The notes beneath the pieces are model-generated. The model did no database searches, was not told the DNA's origin, and saw nothing but the letters and a program-made list of their open reading frames with translations. Shown here piece after piece: positions 9,515 to 16,720 of a stretch of 64,000 nucleotides of DNA (within the stretch, counting starts at the first letter, position 1; each line of letters opens with the position of its first letter). The position numbers and the translations under genes are program-made. Location: the NCBI RefSeq assembly GCF_013340305.1, contig NZ_BLVP01000001.1, positions 558,001-622,000 of the forward strand, written 5' to 3'. This DNA comes from Desulfovibrio psychrotolerans. GTDB lineage: Bacteria > Desulfobacterota > Desulfovibrionia > Desulfovibrionales > Desulfovibrionaceae.

Positions 9515-9530
9515 GGTATTGGGTAATACC
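9515..9530. promoter_or_regulatory. Palindrome upstream of Rrf2 gene 1, possible autoregulatory operator
   Basis: GGTATT, GGGT, AATACC: 6-bp arms, 4-nt spacer, 52 nt before the start codon. A TTGACG -35-like hexamer lies at 9488-9493. Rrf2 proteins commonly bind such dyads over their own promoters; the assignment here is inference. Confidence 0.45.
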
Positions 9531-9582
9531 GAGTTCAGTGTCACGCGAGGCACGCCAACCCATCAACCAGCGTACACAGCCT

Positions 9583-10014
9583 ATGAAACTCTCCGCCCGC
9601 ACACGGTATGCCACACGCCTCCTTCTTGACCTCGCCCAGCACAGCGATGCGGAAACCCCGGTGACCACCACCACTCTTTCTGAAGTTTCCGGCATCTCCG
9701 TCCAGTTTATCGAACAAATCCTCAAACCGCTGAAAAAGGCGGGACTGGTGACAAGCTTACGCGGTGCCTCCGGCGGACACATGCTTGCCCACAAACCCGA
9801 AGCAACAACCATAGGCGATGTCATCCGGATAATGGAAGGCGGCATCGACCTCACGCACTGTTGTCAGGAAGACATTGCCAAAGAATGCCCCCGCACGGGG
9901 CGATGTCTCACGCGGGTGGTCTGGCTGCGGGCATCCCGCGCCCTCGCCCGCGAACTGGATTCCATAACTCTTAAAGACCTTATAGAGGGCGGTATTACGC
10001 TGGATGACGAATAA
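9583..10014 (+). CDS. Rrf2 family transcriptional regulator (1)
   Basis: 143 residues from the ATG at 9583, where the family-typical MKLSARTRYATR begins; a GTG at 9538 would add a non-conserved tail. Winged helix-turn-helix with the ISVQFIEQILKPLKKAGLVTSLRGASGG recognition region typical of the family. A Cys cluster near residue 92 reads CC-x7-C-x5-C, in the place where IscR, NsrR and RsrR bind an Fe-S cluster, with different spacing. It may sense iron-sulfur, nitric oxide or sulfide state. It is followed 600 nt later by a paralogue and the SQR-like gene. Confidence 0.9.
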   Translation: MKLSARTRYATRLLLDLAQHSDAETPVTTTTLSEVSGISVQFIEQILKPLKKAGLVTSLRGASGGHMLAHKPEATTIGDVIRIMEGGIDLTHCCQEDIAKECPRTGRCLTRVVWLRASRALARELDSITLKDLIEGGITLDDE

Positions 10015-10400
10015 CGGCCCCGCACCGTAAAGCAATCCGCTGCGCACCGGCAACACCTGCCACCGCCCCGCCCCCCCCTTCCCGCCTTATCGCATCCCAC
10101 CGGCTGCGCACATCCCTCTTTCCTTCTCAATAGGTTCCGATCAGCAGGTATGCCGACCAGCAAAAGAACACTTATGCTGGGGCGACAAACTTCATCGTCA
10201 TTTTCCTGCAATCCGCTTCCGGTTTCTTTTATCCCCTGCCCCTCGCACTCCACGGCCATAAAAACGCCTCCCGCACTGCGGACAGTCAGCCTTGCCCCCT
10301 CCCGGGCAGCAGAAAAGACTGAGCGCACAACCATGCTTATTTTTTACATAAAAACAGCAACACATTGCAATAACAGACAATAAATCTTGAAGCGGGTCGC

Positions 10401-10427
10401 TTGACACATTTTTCACTTTGCTTTAAT
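10401..10427 (+). promoter_or_regulatory. Candidate sigma70 promoter for Rrf2 gene 2
   Basis: TTGACA at 10401-10406 and TTTAAT at 10422-10427, spacing 15 nt (short). The inverted repeat at 10451-10468 lies just downstream, where a repressor could block transcription. Confidence 0.35.
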
Positions 10428-10450
10428 TCAGACGTAACGAATCCAGATAA

Positions 10451-10468
10451 ATTTAATCGGAATTAAAT
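10451..10468. promoter_or_regulatory. Perfect palindromic site ATTTAAT-CGGA-ATTAAAT
   Basis: Seven-bp arms (10451-10457 and 10462-10468) around a 4-nt spacer, in the AT-rich control region 140 nt before Rrf2 gene 2. Likely a regulator-binding site, possibly for one of the two Rrf2 proteins. Confidence 0.55.
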
Positions 10469-10475
10469 CAATCCC

Positions 10476-10499
10476 AGATTAAGAAGTTCCGGTTAATCT
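10476..10499. promoter_or_regulatory. Second inverted repeat upstream of Rrf2 gene 2
   Basis: AGATTAA (10476-10482) and TTAATCT (10493-10499), 10-nt spacer, 8 nt after the first palindrome. Confidence 0.45.
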
Positions 10500-10607
10500 T
10501 CTGGAGAACAGGGCGGAACGCCGACCAAAGCCATGTGGCAGACCAATCCGCGCCGCAGGCGGGCATAAGGCTCCGCACCGAAACGGAACACACCCGGGAG
10601 AACATGT

Positions 10608-11027
10608 ATGAGAATATCCACCACCGCGCATTACGCATCCCGACTTCTCGCACAGCTTGCCATGCACGATTCCGACAAGCCCATCCCGGCAACAGTTCTT
10701 TCCGACAGCACGGGCATTTCCGTGAAGTTCATCGAAAAGATTATCCGCCCCCTCAAGACGGCGGGTTTTGTCCGCAGCGTACGCGGCGCATCCGGCGGTC
10801 ATCTGCTGTGCATCCGCCCTGAGGAAGTAACCTTGGGTCAGGTGCTGCGTGTAATGGAAGGCGGCGTTCAGCCTCCCCAGTGCTGCCCGGACAATATGTG
10901 CGGCGACCATGACTGCAACGCCCGTTCCGCATGGAACAACGTTGCGCAGGCTCTGGAGCAAACCTTGGAATCCATAACGCTGGCAGACCTGATGAAGGAC
11001 AACATCACGTCATACCCCTGCCAGTAG
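10608..11027 (+). CDS. Rrf2 family transcriptional regulator (2)
   Basis: 139 residues, start supported by GGGAG 7 nt upstream. Same layout as the upstream paralogue: winged helix with ISVKFIEKIIRPLKTAGFVRSVRGASGG, then a Cys cluster CC-x4-C-x4-C near residue 89 in a different spacing from gene 1, which suggests that the two sense different cofactors or signals. It lies directly upstream of and in the same direction as the SQR-like gene, so control of that operon is a reasonable inference. Confidence 0.9.
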   Translation: MRISTTAHYASRLLAQLAMHDSDKPIPATVLSDSTGISVKFIEKIIRPLKTAGFVRSVRGASGGHLLCIRPEEVTLGQVLRVMEGGVQPPQCCPDNMCGDHDCNARSAWNNVAQALEQTLESITLADLMKDNITSYPCQ

Positions 11028-11128
11028 CAGCCGGACACGGCAATTTTCCCCGCACGGGCGGGCATGTTGCGGAAACAGTTCATCCTTTCACGGCCGGGCT
11101 GCTTTATCGCTCCTACAAATGATTGAAT

Positions 11129-11148
11129 ACCCCTTTCCCGTAAGGGGT
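11129..11148. other. Hairpin between Rrf2 gene 2 and the SQR-like gene
   Basis: ACCCCTT (11129-11135), TCCCGT, AAGGGGT (11142-11148). A second hairpin CCCCTG-CGA-CAGGGG lies at 11192-11206. Neither has a T run; they may shape the 5' leader of the SQR-like transcript. Confidence 0.4.
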
Positions 11149-11254
11149 TGGGTGCCGGTGTGCGCTGCAGCCGGAACAGCAAGAACACGCGCCCCTGCGA
11201 CAGGGGACACTCAATAACGGTTTAGAGAATAGAATTCGATAAAGGAGACCTGGC

Positions 11255-12499
11255 ATGAAAAAACTGCTCATTCTCGGTTCCGGTTCCGGCGGCACCATGG
11301 TTGCGGCCAAGATGCGGAAGCTGCTGGCGGAGTCCGAATGGGACATCACCATCATTGACCGCGACCCCGTGCACCACTACCAGCCCGGCTGGCTGTTTGT
11401 GCCCTTTGGCATATACACGCTGAAAGACTGTGTGAAGCCCAAGTCCGACTTCATCCCCCGCGGCGTCAACTTCGTTCTCGACACCATCGTGAACATAGAC
11501 CCTGCTGCCAAGGTCGTCACCACCAAGCAGGGCAAGTACGAATACGACTACATGGTCATTTCCACCGGCTGCCGCATCATGCCCGAAGAAATTGAAGGCA
11601 TGTCCGACGGCTGGCGCAAGAATATCTTCGATTTCTACACCCCCGACGGCGCGAAGGCACTGTGCCCCCAGATGCACAACTTCAAGAAGGGCCGCATGGT
11701 GTTCAACATTGCGGAAATGCCCATCAAATGCCCGGTTGCCCCCCTTGAGTTCGTGTACATGGCCGACTGGTTCTTCACCAAGATGGGCGTGCGAAAGAAC
11801 ATAGAGATCGAACTGGTCACCCCGCTCACCGGTGCCTTCACCAAGGCTGTTGCCGCCGAGGTACTGGGCAAGCTGTGCGACGACAAGAACATCAAGGTTG
11901 TTCCCAACTTCGTGCTCGACAGCGTGGACGCCGAGAACAAGGTCATTACCGATGTTACGGGTAATGAACTCGAATACGACATGCTGGTTTCCATTCCCCC
12001 GAACTTCGGCCAGCAGGTCATCGAAGATTCCGGTCTGGGCGATGCCATGATGTACATCCCCACAGACAACGCCACCCTCAAGGCCGAGCAGATGGATAAT
12101 GTGTACGTGCTGGGTGATACCACCAACGTGCCCACTTCCAAGGCCGGTTCCGTGGCTCACTTCGAGTGCGACATCGTGTGCGCCAACCTGTACGCCGAAA
12201 TCAACGGTCAGGAGCCCCACCACCACTTCGACGGCCATTCCAACTGCTTCATCGTCACCGGCTTCGACAAGGCCTCGCTCATCGACTTCAACTACACGGT
12301 GGAGCCGCTGCCCGGCAAGTTCCCCCTGCCCGGCGTGGGTCCCTTCGACCTGCTAGGCGAAAGCCGCATGAACTACTACGGCAAGCTGATGTTCCGCTGG
12401 ATATACTTCAACCTCATGATGAAGGGGCACGAACTGCCGTTTGAACCGGACATGTACATGGCCGGCAAAATGGACGTCCGCAAGGCCAAGAAAGACTAG
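11255..12499 (+). CDS. Sulfide:quinone-reductase-like FAD oxidoreductase
   Basis: 414 residues, AAAGGAG 8 nt before the ATG. The N-terminal Rossmann motif is ILGSGSGGTMVAAKM; the second FAD-binding region has VYVLGDTTNVPTSKAGSVAH. The conserved HYQPGWLFVPFG segment and the Cys in PIKCPVAPLEF match sulfide:quinone oxidoreductases, where this Cys takes part in the disulfide/polysulfide chemistry; a further Cys lies in STGC and in SNCFIV. It probably oxidises sulfide or a related sulfur species to the quinone pool at the inner face of the membrane. The following DUF1641 gene is a frequent partner. Sulfide might equally be bound as a sensor substrate. Exact SQR type is not assigned. Confidence 0.85.
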   Translation: MKKLLILGSGSGGTMVAAKMRKLLAESEWDITIIDRDPVHHYQPGWLFVPFGIYTLKDCVKPKSDFIPRGVNFVLDTIVNIDPAAKVVTTKQGKYEYDYMVISTGCRIMPEEIEGMSDGWRKNIFDFYTPDGAKALCPQMHNFKKGRMVFNIAEMPIKCPVAPLEFVYMADWFFTKMGVRKNIEIELVTPLTGAFTKAVAAEVLGKLCDDKNIKVVPNFVLDSVDAENKVITDVTGNELEYDMLVSIPPNFGQQVIEDSGLGDAMMYIPTDNATLKAEQMDNVYVLGDTTNVPTSKAGSVAHFECDIVCANLYAEINGQEPHHHFDGHSNCFIVTGFDKASLIDFNYTVEPLPGKFPLPGVGPFDLLGESRMNYYGKLMFRWIYFNLMMKGHELPFEPDMYMAGKMDVRKAKKD

Positions 12500-12510
12500 G
12501 GGCGGTACAC

Positions 12511-13116
12511 ATGACCAACGAAGAACGCATACTCGAACGCCTCGAATCCCTTGAGGAAAAGATCAGCATGATGCACAGCCGTGCGGAAACCATGCAGGAT
12601 CTTCAGGAAACCATTACGCCCATCGTCCGCGATGTGATGAACAACGTAATGCTCAAGGGGTTCAGCGACGTGCAGGAACGCTGCGAGATGCAGGACCTTG
12701 GTGCCCTGTCCAAGCGTTTCCTCATGAGCGTCCGCGACCTTACGTGGATGCTGGAATCCATGGAAAACATCATCGAACTGTGGCGCACCTGCGAACCCAT
12801 GATCAAGCCCACCTTCCTTGCCTCCATCGAAAAGTTCGATGAGCTGGAGCGTAATGGCGTGTTCGCCGCGTTGGGCGCACTGTCCGGTTCCATGGGCCAG
12901 ATCACCCAGAAATACACCCCGGAAGAATTCGGCCGCATGGGCACCGCACTGGTGAACATGGCCGGACTGCTGGAACGCCTTGCCGATGCAGATATCCAGA
13001 ATGCCAGAAGCGTAAGCCCCATCGGCATGGTGGGTCAGCTGCACAGCAAGGAATCCAAGCAGGCTCTGGGCATAATGGCAGAACTGCTTACTGCCCTCGG
13101 CAGACAAAAGAGCTAA
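12511..13116 (+). CDS. DUF1641 domain protein
   Basis: 201 residues, 11 nt after the SQR-like gene, clearly in one operon. Mostly helical and charged, with a coiled-coil N-terminus (ERILERLESLEEKI) and the DUF1641 core around MVNNVMLKGFSDVQERCEMQD and IELWRTCEPMIKPTFL. This family commonly accompanies SQR-like flavoproteins and formate dehydrogenases; its role is unknown, perhaps as an adaptor to the membrane or quinone site. No membrane segment is visible. Confidence 0.85.
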   Translation: MTNEERILERLESLEEKISMMHSRAETMQDLQETITPIVRDVMNNVMLKGFSDVQERCEMQDLGALSKRFLMSVRDLTWMLESMENIIELWRTCEPMIKPTFLASIEKFDELERNGVFAALGALSGSMGQITQKYTPEEFGRMGTALVNMAGLLERLADADIQNARSVSPIGMVGQLHSKESKQALGIMAELLTALGRQKS

Positions 13117-13234
13117 CACGTAACTACGGCCCGCAACGGTTTGTGCGCCCGCTCCGCATCGTAACGCTGCACGCTGCGGAACAGGCGCACAGAACCGGGG
13201 TCAAAGCCCGGAAACGGGAAGACGGGAGGGGCTT

Positions 13235-13588
13235 ATGCCCAAGAAAATCCTCATCGTTGATGATGATCCGGCAATTGTCGCATTCCTCGAAGACCTGCTG
13301 CGCGATAACGACTATTCCACCTGCGCCGCTTACAGCTGTGCGGAAGGTCTTGAAAAAGTTCGTAAGGAAAAACCGGACCTCGTTCTGCTGGACATGGAAA
13401 TGCCCGATAAGGGCGGCACCATGTTCTACGTGAACATGCGCAAGGAAGGAGAGATCAAGGATACGCCTGTTGTTGTCGTCAGCGGTGTGGGGCCCCGTCC
13501 CCCGGCGCTGCGCAAGGGTATTCCCACCATAGAAAAGCCCGTCAACGTGTCGCTGCTGCTCAGCACCGTTGCAGAGCGAATCGCCTAG
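13235..13588 (+). CDS. Single-domain response regulator (CheY-like)
   Basis: 117 residues, one receiver domain only. Acidic pocket D9-D10-D11, phospho-acceptor D53 in LLDMEMP, conserved Lys K101 in IEKPV; the Ser/Thr position is in VVSG. A good ribosome binding site (GGAGGGG) precedes the ATG. Lacking an output domain, it probably acts by protein contact or as a phosphorelay intermediate. The histidine kinase encoded 85 nt downstream is the obvious partner. Confidence 0.9.
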   Translation: MPKKILIVDDDPAIVAFLEDLLRDNDYSTCAAYSCAEGLEKVRKEKPDLVLLDMEMPDKGGTMFYVNMRKEGEIKDTPVVVVSGVGPRPPALRKGIPTIEKPVNVSLLLSTVAERIA

Positions 13589-13672
13589 GTCTGCTCAAAT
13601 GCTTATGGCCGTGCGGCAGGAATACTGTCGCACGGCTCTTTTGCATCCGCCACCGGGTGAAGGATAACCACC

Positions 13673-15634
13673 ATGCCGCACTCCATACCGCTCTTCCGCC
13701 ATTCGTACGCATCTGACCCGGCGTGTGCGCCTTCCATGCCCACAGTGCTTGTCACCTTTGATGCGCCGGATATAGTAAGCCTGCTGCGCCGTGCGGGCTT
13801 CTCGGTTCTGGAAACTCCCCGCGGAATAGGTGGCCTGTGCGGCACTTCGGGCTTTGCCGTGGATCGCCAGAATCCCCCCACGGTCATCCTCGCCCGTCCC
13901 CATTCCGTGCCGGACATTCTGGATTCGGAAATCGTCATCCTTGCCTTTCCCGAAGAATTTGACGACGCCGCCACTCTGCTGGATGAAGGCGCATCCGCCA
14001 TTGTGCCGGAGCCCTATGCCCCCGGCCTGCTGCTGGCCACCATTCGCAAGGCGTGGGACGATGCGCTGGCAAAGCACGAACTGTTGCAACTGCGCACCGA
14101 TGCCAACGCCGTTGCCCGCAAACAGGCTGCAAACCTGCTGCATGATGAGCGCATAGCCGCCGCAAGCCAGATTGTGGAAGGCCTTTCCCGCGCCATGATC
14201 GAGGCAGTGGAGGACGCCAAATGCACGGAATACGTGGCCAAGCTCCCCACATACGTCTCTGTGCACGACCGGTGCGGCTCGGTTGTAGCCGCAAACGCCG
14301 CATTCCGCTCCCGCTTCTGCACCAACGATGCGCAGGGCATCACCTACCAGTCGGCTGACAACGAAAACTGGACCCACCCCGTGGAGGAAACCTTCACCTC
14401 CGGCCATGCCTGCAAGCGGTGCGAACCCATTTTCACGGCCACCGGCGAAGAACTTCCCGCGCTCATCTACACCTTTCCCGTGGGCGGACCGTCAAAGGAT
14501 CAGGACCTTGTGCTGGAAATCGCGGTAGACGTTTCCGAGGTGGAAGAACAGCAGCAAAAACTCCTGCGCGCGCAGCGTCAGTACCGCAAACTTTTTGACG
14601 AAGCCCCCTGCTTCATCACCGTACAGGACAAAGACCTGCGCATTGTAGACGCCAACAGGCTGTTCAAGGAGCACTTCCCCTACTCCGAGGGCGGACATTG
14701 CTATGAAATTCTAAAGCACCGGTCCGAACCGTGCATGGATTGTCCCATTCTGAAAACATTCGAAGACGGGCAATCCCATCAGGCAGAGATGCAGGTCTCC
14801 ACGCAAAAGGGAACCCCCTGCAACATTTTGGTGCAGACAGCGCCGGTGCATGACGAAGACGGAAACATCACCCATGTGATAGAGCTTTCCGCAGACATCA
14901 CCATGATCCGCCAGTTGCAGGGGCACCTCGCCACGCTGGGCATCATGCTCGGGTCCATGTCCCACGGCATGAAGGGCCTGCTCATGGCCATAGACGGCGG
15001 TGCCTATAATGTAGAGGCGGGCCTGCGCAAAAACGACATGGAACGCATCGCCTCCGGGTGGGCGCAGGTACGGGGCAAGCTGGCCACACTGCGCAAGATG
15101 TCGATGGATATTCTGGACTTCGCCAAAGCCAGAGAACTGGAACTGGGCGTAACGGACCTGCGCAGCTTTGCCGAAAAGCAGGTGGATGCCGTGCGCCACA
15201 AGGCGCAATCCCACGGCATTCCTCTTTACGTGGACACGGAAAAGGCCAGCGGCACGCTGGAGGCGGACGCCGGAATCCTGACCTCAGCCATCACCAACAT
15301 TCTGGATAATGCCGTGGATGCCTGCCTGTACGACAGAAGCAAGACAGACCACGCCGTGCATCTGCGGGCATGGCGCAACGAGGGGTACGCCCATTTCGAA
15401 ATAGAGGACAACGGCGTGGGACTGGACCCGGAAACCCGCCAGAACATGTTCACCATGTTCTTTTCCTCCAAGGGCTCAGTGGGTACGGGCATAGGCCTGT
15501 TCTACGCCCATGAGGTCATCAGCCGCCATTGCGGCGAGATTGATGTCACCTCCGAAGTGGGCAAGGGAACGCGGTTCCACATCCGGCTCCCCCTGCGGCA
15601 GGAATCGTGTCCGTCACGCGCTTCCGGCTTCTGA
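13673..15634 (+). CDS. Cys-rich PAS sensor histidine kinase
   Basis: 653 residues, AAGGA 8 nt before the start, no transmembrane segment: a cytoplasmic sensor. The first ~130 residues resemble a degenerate receiver. Two PAS-like domains follow: one at about 190-290 with the pair CKRC, one at about 305-415 with C...PCMDCPI, a pattern found in PAS domains of anaerobes that may bind metal, an Fe-S cluster or respond to thiols. The H box is unusual, MSHGMKGLLMAI with H431; the ATPase domain has NAVDA, EDNGVGL and GTGIGL. With the upstream single receiver it likely forms a two-component pair sensing sulfur or redox state; this role is inference from the neighbouring SQR operon. Confidence 0.9.
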   Translation: MPHSIPLFRHSYASDPACAPSMPTVLVTFDAPDIVSLLRRAGFSVLETPRGIGGLCGTSGFAVDRQNPPTVILARPHSVPDILDSEIVILAFPEEFDDAATLLDEGASAIVPEPYAPGLLLATIRKAWDDALAKHELLQLRTDANAVARKQAANLLHDERIAAASQIVEGLSRAMIEAVEDAKCTEYVAKLPTYVSVHDRCGSVVAANAAFRSRFCTNDAQGITYQSADNENWTHPVEETFTSGHACKRCEPIFTATGEELPALIYTFPVGGPSKDQDLVLEIAVDVSEVEEQQQKLLRAQRQYRKLFDEAPCFITVQDKDLRIVDANRLFKEHFPYSEGGHCYEILKHRSEPCMDCPILKTFEDGQSHQAEMQVSTQKGTPCNILVQTAPVHDEDGNITHVIELSADITMIRQLQGHLATLGIMLGSMSHGMKGLLMAIDGGAYNVEAGLRKNDMERIASGWAQVRGKLATLRKMSMDILDFAKARELELGVTDLRSFAEKQVDAVRHKAQSHGIPLYVDTEKASGTLEADAGILTSAITNILDNAVDACLYDRSKTDHAVHLRAWRNEGYAHFEIEDNGVGLDPETRQNMFTMFFSSKGSVGTGIGLFYAHEVISRHCGEIDVTSEVGKGTRFHIRLPLRQESCPSRASGF

Positions 15635-15670
15635 TAGCCCCCCTGCCTCATCACACTTCCCGCTGCCGCT

Positions 15671-15752
15671 GAACAGGAAAGGAAAGAACAGGACTAACGG
15701 GACGGACGGGACTTAACGGGGCAGACAAAACGAAATGGGCGAAATGGGCGCG
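15671..15752. repeat. Short degenerate tandem repeats
   Basis: Intergenic purine-rich tract with imperfect 9-bp units, clearest as GAAATGGGC twice at 15732-15749, preceded by GGACGGGAC-like units. Confidence 0.6.
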
Positions 15753-15777
15753 ACAGCAGATGCCTCCCCCAAAAACC

Positions 15778-16359
15778 TTACCCGTTCCCCATTCCGGCAA
15801 GCAGGGCCACGCGTATTTTTACCACCACCTTTTTCACGGGCTGCCCTGCCCGTACCGCCGCTGCTCCAGCCACGTCAGTAGCCACTCCGGCATCCGGTTC
15901 GTCAGCCGATTCGTCAGCCAATTCGTCAGCCGGTTCGCCAACCAGTCCGCCATGCCGTGCAATACCGGGGCAATGTCCGTCGTGCGGATACAGTGCGGCA
16001 AACATGCCTCCACCAAGGGGAACCCGCGCACTTTCCTGTGCGGGCACCTCGTACAGCGCGAAGTCCCGCTCGGCATTATACGGCTGGCGCAGCCGCAGCG
16101 TATCCAGCGGGGCGTTCAGCAGCCATTCCCGGCCTGCCAGAAGATACTGCAGGTCCATATATACCCGGTGCGCCTCATACGGCTTGGTACCGCCCGGAAC
16201 AGGAACATACTCCGCCACTTCCGCAAAGATATCGTCTCCGGCAATGGCATACCGTCCGGCGGGGATATCCGGCGACACACCTTCCAGAAAGGCAAACGCC
16301 TTCTCCCACGCCGCTCCCAGAGGATACCGCCGCCAATGCTCCAAGGTGTCCGCTATCAT
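15778..16359 (-). CDS. YhcH/YjgK/YiaL family protein with a repeat-derived insertion
   Basis: 193 residues; the ATG at 16359 has GGGAG 8 nt upstream. The cupin-like DUF386 core is clear: YEAHRVYMDLQYLLAGRE (about 61-78), ALYPHDGHCPGIA (122-134) and the terminal PVKKVVVKI (174-182). In the family, the last two motifs are separated by only a few residues; here about 35 extra residues (136-171, GEPADELADESADEPDAG...) intervene, encoded by a 12-bp tandem repeat. Members are linked to sugar acid/sialic acid use or are beta-subunits in biofilm toxin-antitoxin-like contexts; no such gene is nearby, so the substrate is open. Confidence 0.85.
   Translation of the reverse strand: MIADTLEHWRRYPLGAAWEKAFAFLEGVSPDIPAGRYAIAGDDIFAEVAEYVPVPGGTKPYEAHRVYMDLQYLLAGREWLLNAPLDTLRLRQPYNAERDFALYEVPAQESARVPLGGGMFAALYPHDGHCPGIARHGGLVGEPADELADESADEPDAGVATDVAGAAAVRAGQPVKKVVVKIRVALLAGMGNG
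15896..15955. repeat. Tandem repeat, 12-bp units, in frame inside the YhcH-like gene
   Basis: GGTTCGTCAGCC, GATTCGTCAGCC, AATTCGTCAGCC, GGTTCGCCAACC and a fifth degenerate unit. On the coding strand it encodes the acidic ADE/LADESADEP repeat. Confidence 0.9.
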
Positions 16360-16720
16360 GCCTTTTCTCCCGTTATACAAATAGGCAAAGAGGGGCCGCC
16401 TGTTGCTCCGGCCCGCACACGTCTTCTCGCATGTCCCTGCGTGAGTCAATCCTGAATATTCTCCGTATGCTGGCGTGCCCCAATCGCGCCCTTACGCCTG
16501 TTTGCGCCTCCTTCCGCCCGCCTCCGGAGCCTGCCGGCACGCTGTGAGCCGTCCGGCGTCTCCGCCTTGCGGGCACCTCAACCTGCGCCTTCTGGCTGTA
16601 ACAAGTGTATCAATTTTATGCAGCCGCCGGATTGGCGTTGACTATCCACCCCGTTTTGACAATCATTTTCCGGTTATTGTCCAGACCAATTTCCACCCCC
16701 TTCTCTATCGGAGAATCAGA
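16360..16720. other. Intergenic region between divergent YhcH-like and efflux genes
   Basis: 361 bases. The upstream extension of the efflux-adaptor frame here lacks conservation and a start. Probably contains divergent promoters; none is obvious to me. Confidence 0.5.

Larger units (their letters stand above)
9061..9582. other. Intergenic region before the first Rrf2 gene
   Basis: 522 bases with no supported gene. Includes a small imperfect hairpin around 9355-9405 (ATGAAACGGGGTG / CACCCCGTTTCAT, arms at about 9354-9366 and 9390-9402) that may terminate the small gene, and the palindrome at 9515-9530. Confidence 0.5.
10015..10607. other. Intergenic region between the two Rrf2 genes
   Basis: 593 bases without a supported gene; the last 220 are AT-rich and carry a TTGACA hexamer (10401-10406) and two perfect inverted repeats, so this is the likely control region for Rrf2 gene 2. 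Confidence 0.6.

Noticed and set aside
11222-12238. A 338-aa His/Gly/Val-rich open frame opposite the SQR-like gene
   Set aside because: Composition follows from reading the complementary strand of a gene with strong codon bias; no motifs.
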